From the NCBI GenBank assembly GCA_022778805.1, contig JALFSN010000002.1:372001-436000 (forward strand): a stretch of 64,000 bases of DNA, written 5' to 3'. Position 1 is the stretch's first letter; each line of letters starts with the position of its first letter. Shown here piece after piece: positions 15,675 to 24,427 of this stretch. Below the pieces are notes generated by a model. It made no database searches. It was not told the origin of the DNA and saw nothing but the letters and a program-made list of their open reading frames with translations. The position numbers were made by a program, and so were the translations under genes. This stretch comes from Arcanobacterium sp. Lineage in GTDB: Bacteria; Actinomycetota; Actinomycetes; Actinomycetales; Actinomycetaceae.

Positions 15675-18152
15675 GTGATGACTACGCCCCCTGAGAATGC
15701 CACCCCGCCGCATCATCCAGCACAGCTTCGCGGATTATCTACTGCCGAGGTACGCGAGCGCATAGAGCGCGACGAAGTGAATCGGCTACCTCCGCGCACT
15801 GGCAAGACCGTGATCGATATCGTGCGCTCTAATCTTTTCACCCGTATTAACGCCATACTAGGGGTCTTGCTGCTCTTCGTCATCACCACGGGCTCGTGGA
15901 TTAATTGCGCCTTTGGCCTGCTTATCGTGGTCAATTCAGCCATCGGGATTATTCAAGAGCTACGCGCGAAACGCACACTGGAATCTCTGAGCGTCATCGG
16001 AGAAGAACATCCCAGCGTGCTACGCGATGGAACAATCATCCAGCTACCGCAAGAGCAGATCGTGCTGGACGACGTGATTTCTCTCGGCTCTGGCAAACAA
16101 ATCGTGGTCGATGGGGAGATGATCGTCAGTGAGCAGCTCACCGTCGATGAGTCGTTGCTGACGGGAGAAGCTGACGCCGTTCATAAAAGCGCCGGAGATC
16201 CTGTCCTTTCGGGTTCATTCGTCTTAGCAGGGTCCGGTTTTTACCGCGTGACGGCGGTGGGCACTGATTCCTATGCTGCTCAGCTCACTGCTCAGGCCAG
16301 CAAATACACTTTGAACAAATCGCGCTTGCAGGCCAGTATCGATCGGATTCTCACCGTCATCACCTGGATTCTCGTGCCGGTAGCGCTGGCCAGTGTGATA
16401 TCGCAGATCGTCCACGGTGGGACGTCCTATCGCTCCACGGTGCTCGCTATCACTGGTGCCCTCGTGCCGATGGTTCCCGAAGGGTTGGTGTTGATTACCT
16501 CTACCGCATTTGCGCTGGGAGTGATCCGCCTGGGCAAGCACAATTGTCTCGTACAGGAGTTGCCTGCCATTGAGGGATTGGCACGCGTAGATACGGTGTG
16601 CGCCGATAAGACTGGCACGCTCACAGAGGGCACACTGATTTTTCACTCCCTCGTCCCCCTGGCAGCTGACGCCGATAGTTCACATATGCCTAAGACCCTT
16701 CCGCCGTCTCTCACTTCTAATTCATCAACGAGAGAGATTCGCACTTCTTGTAGTGACGCCGTCACTGAAGTACTCGCACACATGGTCGCTTCAGATCCAG
16801 ATCGCAACGCTACGACTGAGGCAATTTTTCAAAGCCTCACAATGCCAAGCACCCCGTGGGAAGTAGCGGATCGTCAGCCTTTTTCATCAGCTACTAAATG
16901 GGCTAGCGTCACGTTTGCGCATCATGGCACCTGGATTTTGGGCGCACCTGATATTCTTACGGCACCCGACACTTTCGCCCACAAACGCGCCGCAGAACTG
17001 GCCACACGCGGGCTACGAGTGCTGTTGCTCGCCACTGCTCCGGCTATCCCGCCGCTGCACACTGATCTATCGCAGAGCGGTATCACCCCGCAAGCACTCG
17101 TGGTGCTGGAACAGAAAGTTCGCGCAGATGCGCAGGAGGCGTTGGACTATTTCCGCAGCCAAGACGTCGCTCTCAAAGTGATTTCTGGCGACAATCCCGC
17201 CTCGGTAGCGGCAGTGGCGGCGCGGCTCGGCGTCACCGATCATGCGGCTCTTGACGCACGCACGCTAGATAGCAAGAGTCCAGATGAGTTTGGCACTATT
17301 CTTGAGCAGCACGCTATATTTGGCCGTGTGCGCCCAGACCAGAAACGGCACATGGTCAAGGCGTTGCAAAAAAATGGGCACACCGTAGCGATGACGGGTG
17401 ACGGCGTCAATGACGTCCTCGCCTTGAAAGATGCCGATATCGGTGTGGCTATGGGTTCGGGAAGCTCCGCTGCCAGAGCGGTGGCGAAAATCGTGTTGCT
17501 CGACAATCGCTTTGCCACATTACCGCTGGTGGTGAGTGAAGGGCGCAGAGTCATTGCAAATATTGAGCGGGTAGCCAATCTCTTCCTCACGAAGACCACA
17601 TATTCGGCGCTGCTAGCAGTTCTCGTGCTAATCTCGCAGCTCCCTTTCCCATTTCAGCCTATTCACGTGACGATCACGGGCTGGTTTACGATTGGCCTGC
17701 CAGCTTTCATTCTCTCGCTGCCGCCAAATAATGCTCGCGCCAGAGAGGGATTCACCACACGAGTGTTGGGGTTTGCCCTCCCCTCGGGCGTGATTGTGGC
17801 CGCGAGTTCTTTCTTGACGTACCTCATCACCTGGGAAGCACACGCCGCTCTTGACCACACCCAGCAATCGACCGCTGCCCTCCTCGCCCTGATTATCCCC
17901 TCTGTGTGGGTGCTCGCCTGCGTAGCTCGGCCATGGAATCTCTGGAAAGTCGCACTATTCCTCACGCCAGTGCTCGGCTATGGACTCATTTTCTTACTTC
18001 CAGCTACGCAGCAACTCTTTATGCTCGATTCGTCGAATATGCCGATCACTCTCACCGGCTTAGGAGTTGGTCTGTTCGCAGCACTGGCCGTTGAGGGAGT
18101 CTGGCATACCGTTGGCAAGCGTTTACATCAGCACAGCGCAACTATCGGATAG
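15675..18152 (+). CDS. ctpE: CtpE-like P-type cation-transporting ATPase
   Basis: 825 aa (GTG 15675; an ATG follows immediately and could equally be used). N-terminal actuator motif TVDESLLTGEAD (TGE at 163-165), the membrane segment VPMVPEGL (PEGL at 268-271), phosphorylation site DKTGTLTEG with Asp311, and the hinge MTGDGVNDVLALKDADIGVAMGSG. About ten hydrophobic segments. The run RLGKHNCLVQELPAIEGLARVD is typical of mycobacterial CtpE, reported to import calcium; no N-terminal heavy-metal domain is present. Ion specificity is inferred. Confidence 0.9.
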   Translation: MMTTPPENATPPHHPAQLRGLSTAEVRERIERDEVNRLPPRTGKTVIDIVRSNLFTRINAILGVLLLFVITTGSWINCAFGLLIVVNSAIGIIQELRAKRTLESLSVIGEEHPSVLRDGTIIQLPQEQIVLDDVISLGSGKQIVVDGEMIVSEQLTVDESLLTGEADAVHKSAGDPVLSGSFVLAGSGFYRVTAVGTDSYAAQLTAQASKYTLNKSRLQASIDRILTVITWILVPVALASVISQIVHGGTSYRSTVLAITGALVPMVPEGLVLITSTAFALGVIRLGKHNCLVQELPAIEGLARVDTVCADKTGTLTEGTLIFHSLVPLAADADSSHMPKTLPPSLTSNSSTREIRTSCSDAVTEVLAHMVASDPDRNATTEAIFQSLTMPSTPWEVADRQPFSSATKWASVTFAHHGTWILGAPDILTAPDTFAHKRAAELATRGLRVLLLATAPAIPPLHTDLSQSGITPQALVVLEQKVRADAQEALDYFRSQDVALKVISGDNPASVAAVAARLGVTDHAALDARTLDSKSPDEFGTILEQHAIFGRVRPDQKRHMVKALQKNGHTVAMTGDGVNDVLALKDADIGVAMGSGSSAARAVAKIVLLDNRFATLPLVVSEGRRVIANIERVANLFLTKTTYSALLAVLVLISQLPFPFQPIHVTITGWFTIGLPAFILSLPPNNARAREGFTTRVLGFALPSGVIVAASSFLTYLITWEAHAALDHTQQSTAALLALIIPSVWVLACVARPWNLWKVALFLTPVLGYGLIFLLPATQQLFMLDSSNMPITLTGLGVGLFAALAVEGVWHTVGKRLHQHSATIG

Positions 18153-18634
18153 CGCTTATCAGGGGGCGCTCACCAGGAGATGCCTATCAGGTGGTGCTCC
18201 TCGCTGCCATCCGGGCTGCAACCTACGTTCTCATAAACGATAAAAATTCTCAGGAAAACTTCAGGATTGGCCACCGCTTATTTCAGCTTACTTCGACATA
18301 CTAGAGACATCAGCCAGAGAGGAGCCGTTCCCCTGAGACTCCTTTCAGGATTCGTCAGAATCCTTGCTGTACGTATGAGTGCAAAGTGAATACCGGTGAC
18401 GACATGAATGGACGTAGTGCCTCCATAAGAATGTTTGTCACCTCCCCGAGAGGCGGGCGGCCAGGTGCGTGGATGGCCGCCCGCCTCTGACTTAAACTGC
18501 ACAGGCGTTTGCACAGCATCTCTCACCTGCTCCCCCATAGAATAGGCGTGTGACTGTGGCAAAGCCCACGTGTCTGTGGGCAGAGCACCATGAGCAGCGA
18601 CGGCCATGAGCAGCGCGATGGCAAAAGGAGAAAA
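18153..18634. other. 482-bp intergenic region with strong hairpins
   Basis: Between the ATPase and the sugar isomerase. Contains repeated TATCAGG/GCTC words near 18160-18200, a perfect 15-bp hairpin at 18449-18488 (separate entry), and GCCCAC/GTGGGC at 18564-18569 and 18576-18581, about 55 bp before the isomerase start. No gene seen. The second hairpin is well placed to affect isomerase expression. Confidence 0.4.
18449..18488. terminator. Perfect 15-bp GC-rich hairpin
   Basis: AGAGGCGGGCGGCCA (18449-18463) pairs without mismatch with TGGCCGCCCGCCTCT (18474-18488), 10-nt loop. It is about 300 bp after the ATPase stop and 147 bp before the isomerase start. No T-run follows on either strand, so it could be a terminator or a leader structure for the isomerase mRNA. 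Confidence 0.6.
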
Positions 18635-19945
18635 ATGGATCCGCAGTGGCGTTTATCTGAATTTGATGCACTCGTCGAATTTGGCAAAAAATCGCGTGCC
18701 GCCGTCGGCTTTGGCACGCTACTCGCAGATGGCTCTATCGACCCTGCCGCCGGCGAACAGCTCTGGATTAACTGCCGAATGACACATATCTTCTGCCTGG
18801 CCTATGTGCGTGGCGACGTCACTGCCCGCGCGTACGCTGAACACGGTATCGATGCGCTGCTCAGATATTTTTATGACGTCGAAGCCGGAGGATTTTTTGC
18901 CACTCTCACCCCTGAGGGTGTGCCGATGGGCGAAGCTGGCTCACGAAAAGAGGGCTACGCTCACGCATTCGTCCTCCTCGCTGCCAGCTCAGGGTTGCAG
19001 GCGGGCATCGAACGCGCGCGCGAGCTCTTTGACGCAGCTGCCAGCGCGCACACCCAACACTTTTGGGAGGCCACCCCTGGCCTAGTGCGCGAAGCCTGGA
19101 ATCGCACTTTTACCGAGACGGATAATTACCGCGGCATCAACGCCAATATGCACACCGTCGAAGCACTGCTCGCTGCTTGGGATGCTACTGGCGATGCTCT
19201 GTGGCTCAACCACGCTGCGTCAATCATTGCCTTTGTGTTTACCCACGCCCCACAGCTCGGATATCGCATCGGCGAGCACTACGATGCCCACTGGGAATTT
19301 TTGCCCAATTTTAATCGCGAGCGCCCGACTGACCCTTTCCGTCCTTTCGGCGTCACGCCTGGGCATGGTATCGAGTGGGCGCGGCTTATGCTGCAATACT
19401 GGGCCAGCGTGCAAGCTATTCCAGAGCAGCAGCGCCCTCCGATGACCACTCCCATTCTCGCCGAATTGCCAGCAACCGCACTCAAACTTTTTAATCAGGC
19501 CATGGCCGATGGGTGGGCACACGATGGAGCTCCTGGCATGGTGTACACCACAGATTTCTCCGGCAATCCGATTGTGCATGAACGGATGCATTGGACGGTC
19601 TGCGAGGCGCTAGCTGCGAGCGCCGCTTTCGCCACGTTTTTTGCCACATCCGCCGCCCATATCTCTGCGGGGAATCAAGGAGTTGCTAGCGCTGGCATGA
19701 GTAGTGCCACAATCAAGGATCAAGAAAAACGTATGAGAGCCATGTGGGCAGATCTGGCTGACTATGCACGCACATACGTGATTGAATCGCCAGGGCGGTG
19801 GTATCACGAACTGGATCGCACAAATCACCCCTCGGGTATCACATGGTCTGGTAAGCCCGATATTTACCACGCTGCGCAGGCCATGCTCATGCCAGATTTG
19901 CCTTTGACGCCGTGCTTCGCTGGAGCGCTCGCCACAGCGCCGTGA
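18635..19945 (+). CDS. AGE-family sugar isomerase (mannose/sulfoquinovose isomerase-like)
   Basis: 436 aa from ATG 18635, chosen because AAAGGAG sits five bases upstream and the product then starts at the family N-terminus. It is similar along its whole length to YihS-type (alpha/alpha)6-barrel isomerases: GFGTLLADGSID, LWINCRMTH, NYRGINANMHTVEA, IGEHYDAHWEFLPNFN, GVTPGHGIEWARL and WSGKPDIYHAAQAM. Family members interconvert aldoses and ketoses (mannose-fructose, sulfoquinovose-sulfofructose) through catalytic histidines in the HGIEW and DIYH motifs. The substrate cannot be read from sequence; no sulfoglycolysis partner is adjacent. Confidence 0.88.
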   Translation: MDPQWRLSEFDALVEFGKKSRAAVGFGTLLADGSIDPAAGEQLWINCRMTHIFCLAYVRGDVTARAYAEHGIDALLRYFYDVEAGGFFATLTPEGVPMGEAGSRKEGYAHAFVLLAASSGLQAGIERARELFDAAASAHTQHFWEATPGLVREAWNRTFTETDNYRGINANMHTVEALLAAWDATGDALWLNHAASIIAFVFTHAPQLGYRIGEHYDAHWEFLPNFNRERPTDPFRPFGVTPGHGIEWARLMLQYWASVQAIPEQQRPPMTTPILAELPATALKLFNQAMADGWAHDGAPGMVYTTDFSGNPIVHERMHWTVCEALAASAAFATFFATSAAHISAGNQGVASAGMSSATIKDQEKRMRAMWADLADYARTYVIESPGRWYHELDRTNHPSGITWSGKPDIYHAAQAMLMPDLPLTPCFAGALATAP

Positions 19946-20080
19946 TACACCTCTGCCAGTTGTATCTATTTCGTTCGCTCATAATTTATCGCTGTTTATC
20001 GCTCGCATGTGCAGCATCGCTTGTATGGACAGCTTTACGAGCGTTTGTCCGCCCGCTTTGCTGCCTCGCGTCTATCGGCA

Positions 20081-20782
20081 CTAGCTCGTGAGCTTGAGGA
20101 AAAATGGCCCGCGCGCGGCCAACTCTGAGCGGAATTGATGCGCCCACTGACTCCATGGCTCTTTCGAGAGATAGTCGTTCGTAAAACGTAGATCACCAGT
20201 GACTTCGGTGACGCAGAACGGTGGCACTACCAGATCTACTACCGGACTGATACGCTCACATTCCGCCACAATCAGACCGTGATTTTGCCCGCCGAATACA
20301 TCAAATTCCCAGCCGTCTTCACCGTACCACAGCGAGTATCGGGTCTTGAGCACGAGATGCGCGCTGCGGTGCAGAATCTGCACGGCCACATCTGGATCGA
20401 GTTCATTTTCTAGTTCATAGCGTTCTCCGCTCACGGGTGGGCTCTTCACTGCGATTGTGGCATCCACACCAACGCTTTCAGAATCTCCTGAATCGTTTGG
20501 GCTCGCTTGTTCCACGGCAGCCATTAACTGCGCCAAAACTTTGCGCTCATAGGCGCCCACGTGATCGGTAGCATCCTCAAATGGCGGCAGCGATGCGCTC
20601 ACGCCGTGAAAGGCCATGCGCACGCGCACAGCATAGCCAGCCTCTGCAAAGACGTATGCCTGCACAATCACGTTTTGCGATCCGTGCTCTCGTACCTCAG
20701 AGGGGAGTCGTTCCACGTAAAATTTCCGTTCAAACTCAAAGGGAAATTCGCGTTCGTCAGCGCCCTGCCATGCTTCGCTCAT
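20081..20782 (-). CDS. CYTH-domain protein
   Basis: 233 aa. Begins with the CYTH signature EFPFEFERKFYVERLP (ExExK), followed by VRVRMAF, ATIAVKSPP, YELENELD, LKTRYSLWYGEDGWEFDVFGG and LIVAECER, the alternating charged strands lining the triphosphate tunnel. CYTH enzymes act on triphosphates (adenylate cyclase, thiamine or inorganic triphosphatase); the metal-binding pattern fits a triphosphatase better than a cyclase, but this is not proven. Convergent with the isomerase. Confidence 0.8.
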   Translation of the reverse strand: MSEAWQGADEREFPFEFERKFYVERLPSEVREHGSQNVIVQAYVFAEAGYAVRVRMAFHGVSASLPPFEDATDHVGAYERKVLAQLMAAVEQASPNDSGDSESVGVDATIAVKSPPVSGERYELENELDPDVAVQILHRSAHLVLKTRYSLWYGEDGWEFDVFGGQNHGLIVAECERISPVVDLVVPPFCVTEVTGDLRFTNDYLSKEPWSQWAHQFRSELAARGPFFLKLTS

Positions 20783-20999
20783 AGCCAGAGTGTATACCGC
20801 CGAGCGAGATTGACGAGGTATATCAGCACTGCCCGTGGAATATCATCGTCGTCTCTCGCACGTCACCGCACGATACGAGCCTGTGCTTCTCTATCTGCGC
20901 CGTATCTATATGGGCGTGGACGATTTCCGTGGGTGATGTATATCCGATGACGGAGCCTACCTGGAGTGTATCTAGCGGATGACTCTATCTGGCGATGGC

Positions 21000-22619
21000 T
21001 CACCCAGCTTGTCCAACAGGTACGAGATAGACCAGCTCCCCATTGACGAACTCAAAGAGCATCTGTGCTTCTCTGGCTATCCCCTGGTAGCCAATCGCAT
21101 TTTTACTCGTGAGCACAGTCCCCGTCGCCGCATTGACAATCGCCCCTGAAGAGAGCTGATACAGCGGCGCCATCCCAGCTACGGCGCGAGCTCCATCAAG
21201 CGTCCCTCCCTCTGGCACATGCCACTGTGCGCGCTTCAGCCACACGCCGTCATACAACATGGCTTCTGTGCGGCTGGTGGGCGAAAAAGTATCTTTTTCC
21301 CCAGCCTTACGATCAGTCTTATCAGCGGCCACGAGTGCGTCAGCGAGTTCCCGCGCCGTTATGGCAGAGCTAAAGCCCACCGGAATCACGCTAGCTACCA
21401 TCGAGTCTGCGTGGGCATTGCTCTGCCGCACTTGATGCCCATTCACGTTGTATTCACTCACGACAGCTATCAGGTCGGCACTGCTATCAGCAGTGGTATC
21501 TGCTGATGCCGCGCCTCCAGGGTTAGCCGCAGCCTCATTGCCAGCGGCTACCGTATCATTCGTTGTGGGCGCCTGCTGTTCAGACTGCGCAGAACCCGAC
21601 TGAGCAGTAGCTGCCGATTTCTGCCCTGGCGCCTGCCTAGAGGTCTGCCCAGACTTTTGCGCCTGCTCATCATGCGCAGTATTCAGAGCAAAAACTATGC
21701 AAACAAATCCATCTGCAACGGCGTAGCACTCATCCCCATTCATCACGCCGAGTTGTGGAAATCCCACAAATTGCGTGCCCATGCTCATCGGCACCTGCGT
21801 CTGTACGACGTCATTTTTCAAAGCTGGAAGCTGCGTATTAGCAAGATTGCGGGCAAAGCTCACCCTCGCAAACGCTGCAGCGCCAGCGGATAGGCCACCG
21901 TGCTCATCTGACGATCCAGCCTGTAAACTCTCGTTGTCGAGCGGCAGATCTACTGTGTGCACTGAACCATGCCCATCGAGAAGCTCCGCGACCAACGCGA
22001 CGGGGGTAGCGCTGATGACTCCCACTCCCTGCGCGTATGTGCCGACTATGTGCGGCACCACACTTCCGCCGTTTCCAGAGTTTTCAGAGGTAACGCCCGC
22101 TTCTTCGCCGTCACGAGATGCAGAACGAGCCCCATCGTTGCGCACTGACCCCGAAGTGAGATTGATAGAGATAAAATTCGCCGTACCAGAGCGATTCGTG
22201 CCGTTCACGAAAATAGTATTGTCGGCTACCGCGAGTGCCGTGACCCTATTGAGCTGCGGAAGATCGACGCTCCACTGTTCGAGCACCTGATCTGTGCCAG
22301 CAGTGGCAAACGTCTTGATCTGCGCTGAACGCACTGCGCCAACTTGATCAACAGCCACCACAAAAGTACGGCTTTTCTCGTCATAAGCAATAAAACTCGG
22401 TGCGCTCGGCAACCCCACATGCCAACTCTTCACAGCTCCAGCTGCATACGGATTTAACTCTTTTTTCGCCGCTTGCTCAGAAGATTGCTGCCCACTCGGA
22501 GTGGATTTTGGCGCCGCAGGTTCCAGTGGCTCTAAAGCCGCCGTGCAAGCGCTGAGTGCAAGGCTTAGCGATGCACACATGAGCGCGAGAGCTTTTAGCC
22601 GCCTCGGTTTTCTGTGCAT
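21000..22619 (-). CDS. Predicted secreted lipoprotein, unknown function
   Basis: 539 aa from ATG 22619, placed six bases after AAGGG; GTG 22637 and ATG 22625 in the same frame are alternatives. The signal sequence (RKPRRLKALALMCASLSLAL) ends in a lipobox LSAC with Cys25 as the lipidated residue. The mature part alternates hydrophobic strands (FVVAVDQVGAVRSAQIKTFA, ADNTIFVNGTN), suggesting a beta-propeller-like fold, and contains a disordered Gln/Ser/Ala-rich insert at ~325-385. No enzymatic motif recognised. Confidence 0.8.
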   Translation of the reverse strand: MHRKPRRLKALALMCASLSLALSACTAALEPLEPAAPKSTPSGQQSSEQAAKKELNPYAAGAVKSWHVGLPSAPSFIAYDEKSRTFVVAVDQVGAVRSAQIKTFATAGTDQVLEQWSVDLPQLNRVTALAVADNTIFVNGTNRSGTANFISINLTSGSVRNDGARSASRDGEEAGVTSENSGNGGSVVPHIVGTYAQGVGVISATPVALVAELLDGHGSVHTVDLPLDNESLQAGSSDEHGGLSAGAAAFARVSFARNLANTQLPALKNDVVQTQVPMSMGTQFVGFPQLGVMNGDECYAVADGFVCIVFALNTAHDEQAQKSGQTSRQAPGQKSAATAQSGSAQSEQQAPTTNDTVAAGNEAAANPGGAASADTTADSSADLIAVVSEYNVNGHQVRQSNAHADSMVASVIPVGFSSAITARELADALVAADKTDRKAGEKDTFSPTSRTEAMLYDGVWLKRAQWHVPEGGTLDGARAVAGMAPLYQLSSGAIVNAATGTVLTSKNAIGYQGIAREAQMLFEFVNGELVYLVPVGQAG

Positions 22620-22945
22620 ATCCATCCCTTCGCTCACGTGGCCTTTCTCGCTGCTATTACTGCCTCTACCCTATATCAGTATGTTCCGCACTCGGAAGAA
22701 TCCTCCCGCTTTCCTCAAAAAGCCCATTTTCTTGAAACTGCCAGTGTTTCTCTCATCGGCATTCTCAGGCAGGAGAATGTGAAAGAAGCAGACATATGCG
22801 GAATCGAGTATGAGCGAACACGCCGACGTGCGGTAGCCTTATCACGGCACACATGATAGGTCTGCGCTATCTGGATCCGCACCGACGATCCCGCGCCATA
22901 GCACAGCAGCAGATCTACAGAATGAGCAAGGAGTGAAACTCTTTT
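22620..22945. other. Divergent promoter region, no gene seen
   Basis: About 325 bp between the lipoprotein gene and the acyltransferase gene. AT-richer around 22660-22740. Only a small stem TTATCA/TGATAG near 22838-22859 was noticed. Short frames here have no family resemblance. Confidence 0.35.
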
Positions 22946-23515
22946 ATGAAAAGGCTAATCGCTCGAATCTTCCGGCGTCTCTATCCGATGCGGATGCAAA
23001 CTCCGCCGCTGCCGCGCAAAGCCGTGCTCATAGGGGCACCCCACACGTCTATTATGGATGCCATTTTAATGATTATGGCGTTTTGGTATATTGGGCGGCC
23101 ACTGCATTTTATGGTGAAAAATCAGGCCGCTGATTTGCCGATATTTGGCGCGATTGTGCGCGCACTGGGTGGAATCTCCATCGAGCGTTCGCGCCACCAT
23201 GGAGTCGTTGAACAAATCATTCACGAAGTCGATACCCACGATGATTTTCTGCTAGTAATTGCGCCAAAGGGAACACGCGCCCAGCGGCCATATTGGAAAT
23301 CCGGCTTTTACCACATCGCTCTTGGCGCGCACATCCCCGTGATATATGGCTTTATTGATTCCAACGAGAAAGTCTACGGGTGGGATGCCACTGAGCATGT
23401 ACTCACGGGAGACATGAAGCGAGACATGGACGACGTGCGGGCGTTCTACGCTGGCAAACTCGGCTTGCACCCCGAGCTGACGAGCGAACCGCGTCTCAAA
23501 GGTGAGCAGCAGTGA
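22946..23515 (+). CDS. PlsC-like lysophospholipid acyltransferase
   Basis: 189 aa, ATG preceded by AAGGAG. The catalytic HxxxxD motif appears as APHTSIMDA, followed by the acceptor-binding motif GGISIERSR and the APKGTR motif (usually EGTR), in the usual order of 1-acyl-glycerol-3-phosphate acyltransferases. No membrane anchor beyond a mildly hydrophobic segment, so probably a peripheral protein. It acylates a lysophospholipid or related acceptor; specificity unknown. The last codons overlap the HD-protein start (GTGA). Confidence 0.9.
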   Translation: MKRLIARIFRRLYPMRMQTPPLPRKAVLIGAPHTSIMDAILMIMAFWYIGRPLHFMVKNQAADLPIFGAIVRALGGISIERSRHHGVVEQIIHEVDTHDDFLLVIAPKGTRAQRPYWKSGFYHIALGAHIPVIYGFIDSNEKVYGWDATEHVLTGDMKRDMDDVRAFYAGKLGLHPELTSEPRLKGEQQ

Positions 23516-24237
23516 AAACGTACGGCATCTATTCAGATTTTTTGAGCTTGCGCGCCGCCATGGAAGCCCAGATGCGCACTCACCTCATGTCAATCAAGAA
23601 GCGCTCCGAGGGAATTCGGCGTTACCGCATTGAGCACAGCTTGCGAGTGGCCGCGATTGGTATAGACGTCGCTCAGGGAGCTGGCCTCGACGCAGAGCTG
23701 CTAGAACTGGGCTGTCTCCTGCACGATATTGGGAAATGGGATGCGCAAAAACCCGTCGATCATGGCCGCGCCGGAGCGCTCATTGCCGAGCCATTGCTGC
23801 TGGAAGCGGGCATTGATGCGGCTGAAGCTCACGAGGTCGCTCAGGGAATTGCTATGCACACGGATGGCTTATGGAATATGCGCCCTGATAAGCAGGGTAC
23901 AAAAAAGGATGCTCACGGCACGACGTATCTAACGTTTGACGCCGAGCCGACGACGCTCGCGCGCACAATCGGAGACTGCGACAATATCGACCGCTACTCC
24001 ACATATCGCATTTTTGATACTCTGCAGCATTTCTCGTTTTTAGAGTTATCCAGCAAAGAGCAGAAAGCCTGGCTGCGTAATTATCGCGGCACGCTCAAGG
24101 AGATGCAACGCTACCACTGCGCCACCGAAGTGGCACAGAAAATGTGGATCGACAACCTAGCATTTCAAGATACTTACTGCCAGCGGCTGCTGACGGAGAT
24201 TGAGGCGGGCACGGCGCGCGCAAGCGCGACTGCCTGA
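23512..24237 (+). CDS. HD-domain phosphohydrolase
   Basis: 241 aa from GTG 23512, overlapping the acyltransferase stop. HD-domain metal ligands: IEHSLRVAAIG, LLHDIGKWD (His-Asp) and a later AMHTDGLWN. The rest of the domain continues to TIGDCDNIDRYS. HD proteins hydrolyse nucleotides or cyclic nucleotides; the closest general shape is the YqeK/HDIG type. The substrate is not evident. Probably co-transcribed with the acyltransferase. Confidence 0.82.
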   Translation: MKTYGIYSDFLSLRAAMEAQMRTHLMSIKKRSEGIRRYRIEHSLRVAAIGIDVAQGAGLDAELLELGCLLHDIGKWDAQKPVDHGRAGALIAEPLLLEAGIDAAEAHEVAQGIAMHTDGLWNMRPDKQGTKKDAHGTTYLTFDAEPTTLARTIGDCDNIDRYSTYRIFDTLQHFSFLELSSKEQKAWLRNYRGTLKEMQRYHCATEVAQKMWIDNLAFQDTYCQRLLTEIEAGTARASATA

Positions 24238-24259
24238 TACGTGCCGGCTATGCACTGTT

Positions 24260-24427
24260 CAGATGTGCACGGCTATCGCGGCTACCGCGGCAACTGCGAC
24301 TATCGCGGCTATTGCAGCTATCGCACACTCGCAAGTAAGTGCAGCTATCGGGACTACTGCGCATAGTGTGCACGGCGCTATCTGTGCAACTAAAGTGGGC
24401 AGCTAAGCAGCTAAAGTGGGCAGCTAA
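24260..24427. repeat. Alternating simple-sequence and 17-bp repeats at the dnaB 3' end
   Basis: 24260-24350 is a run of variants of GGCTATCGC/GCTACCGC/GCAGCTATC. At 24390-24406 and 24411-24427 CTAAAGTGGGCAGCTAA is repeated with a 21-bp period; the second copy contains the dnaB stop codon (TAG on the minus strand at 24424-24426). The convergent gap between the HD gene and dnaB holds nothing else. Confidence 0.6.
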
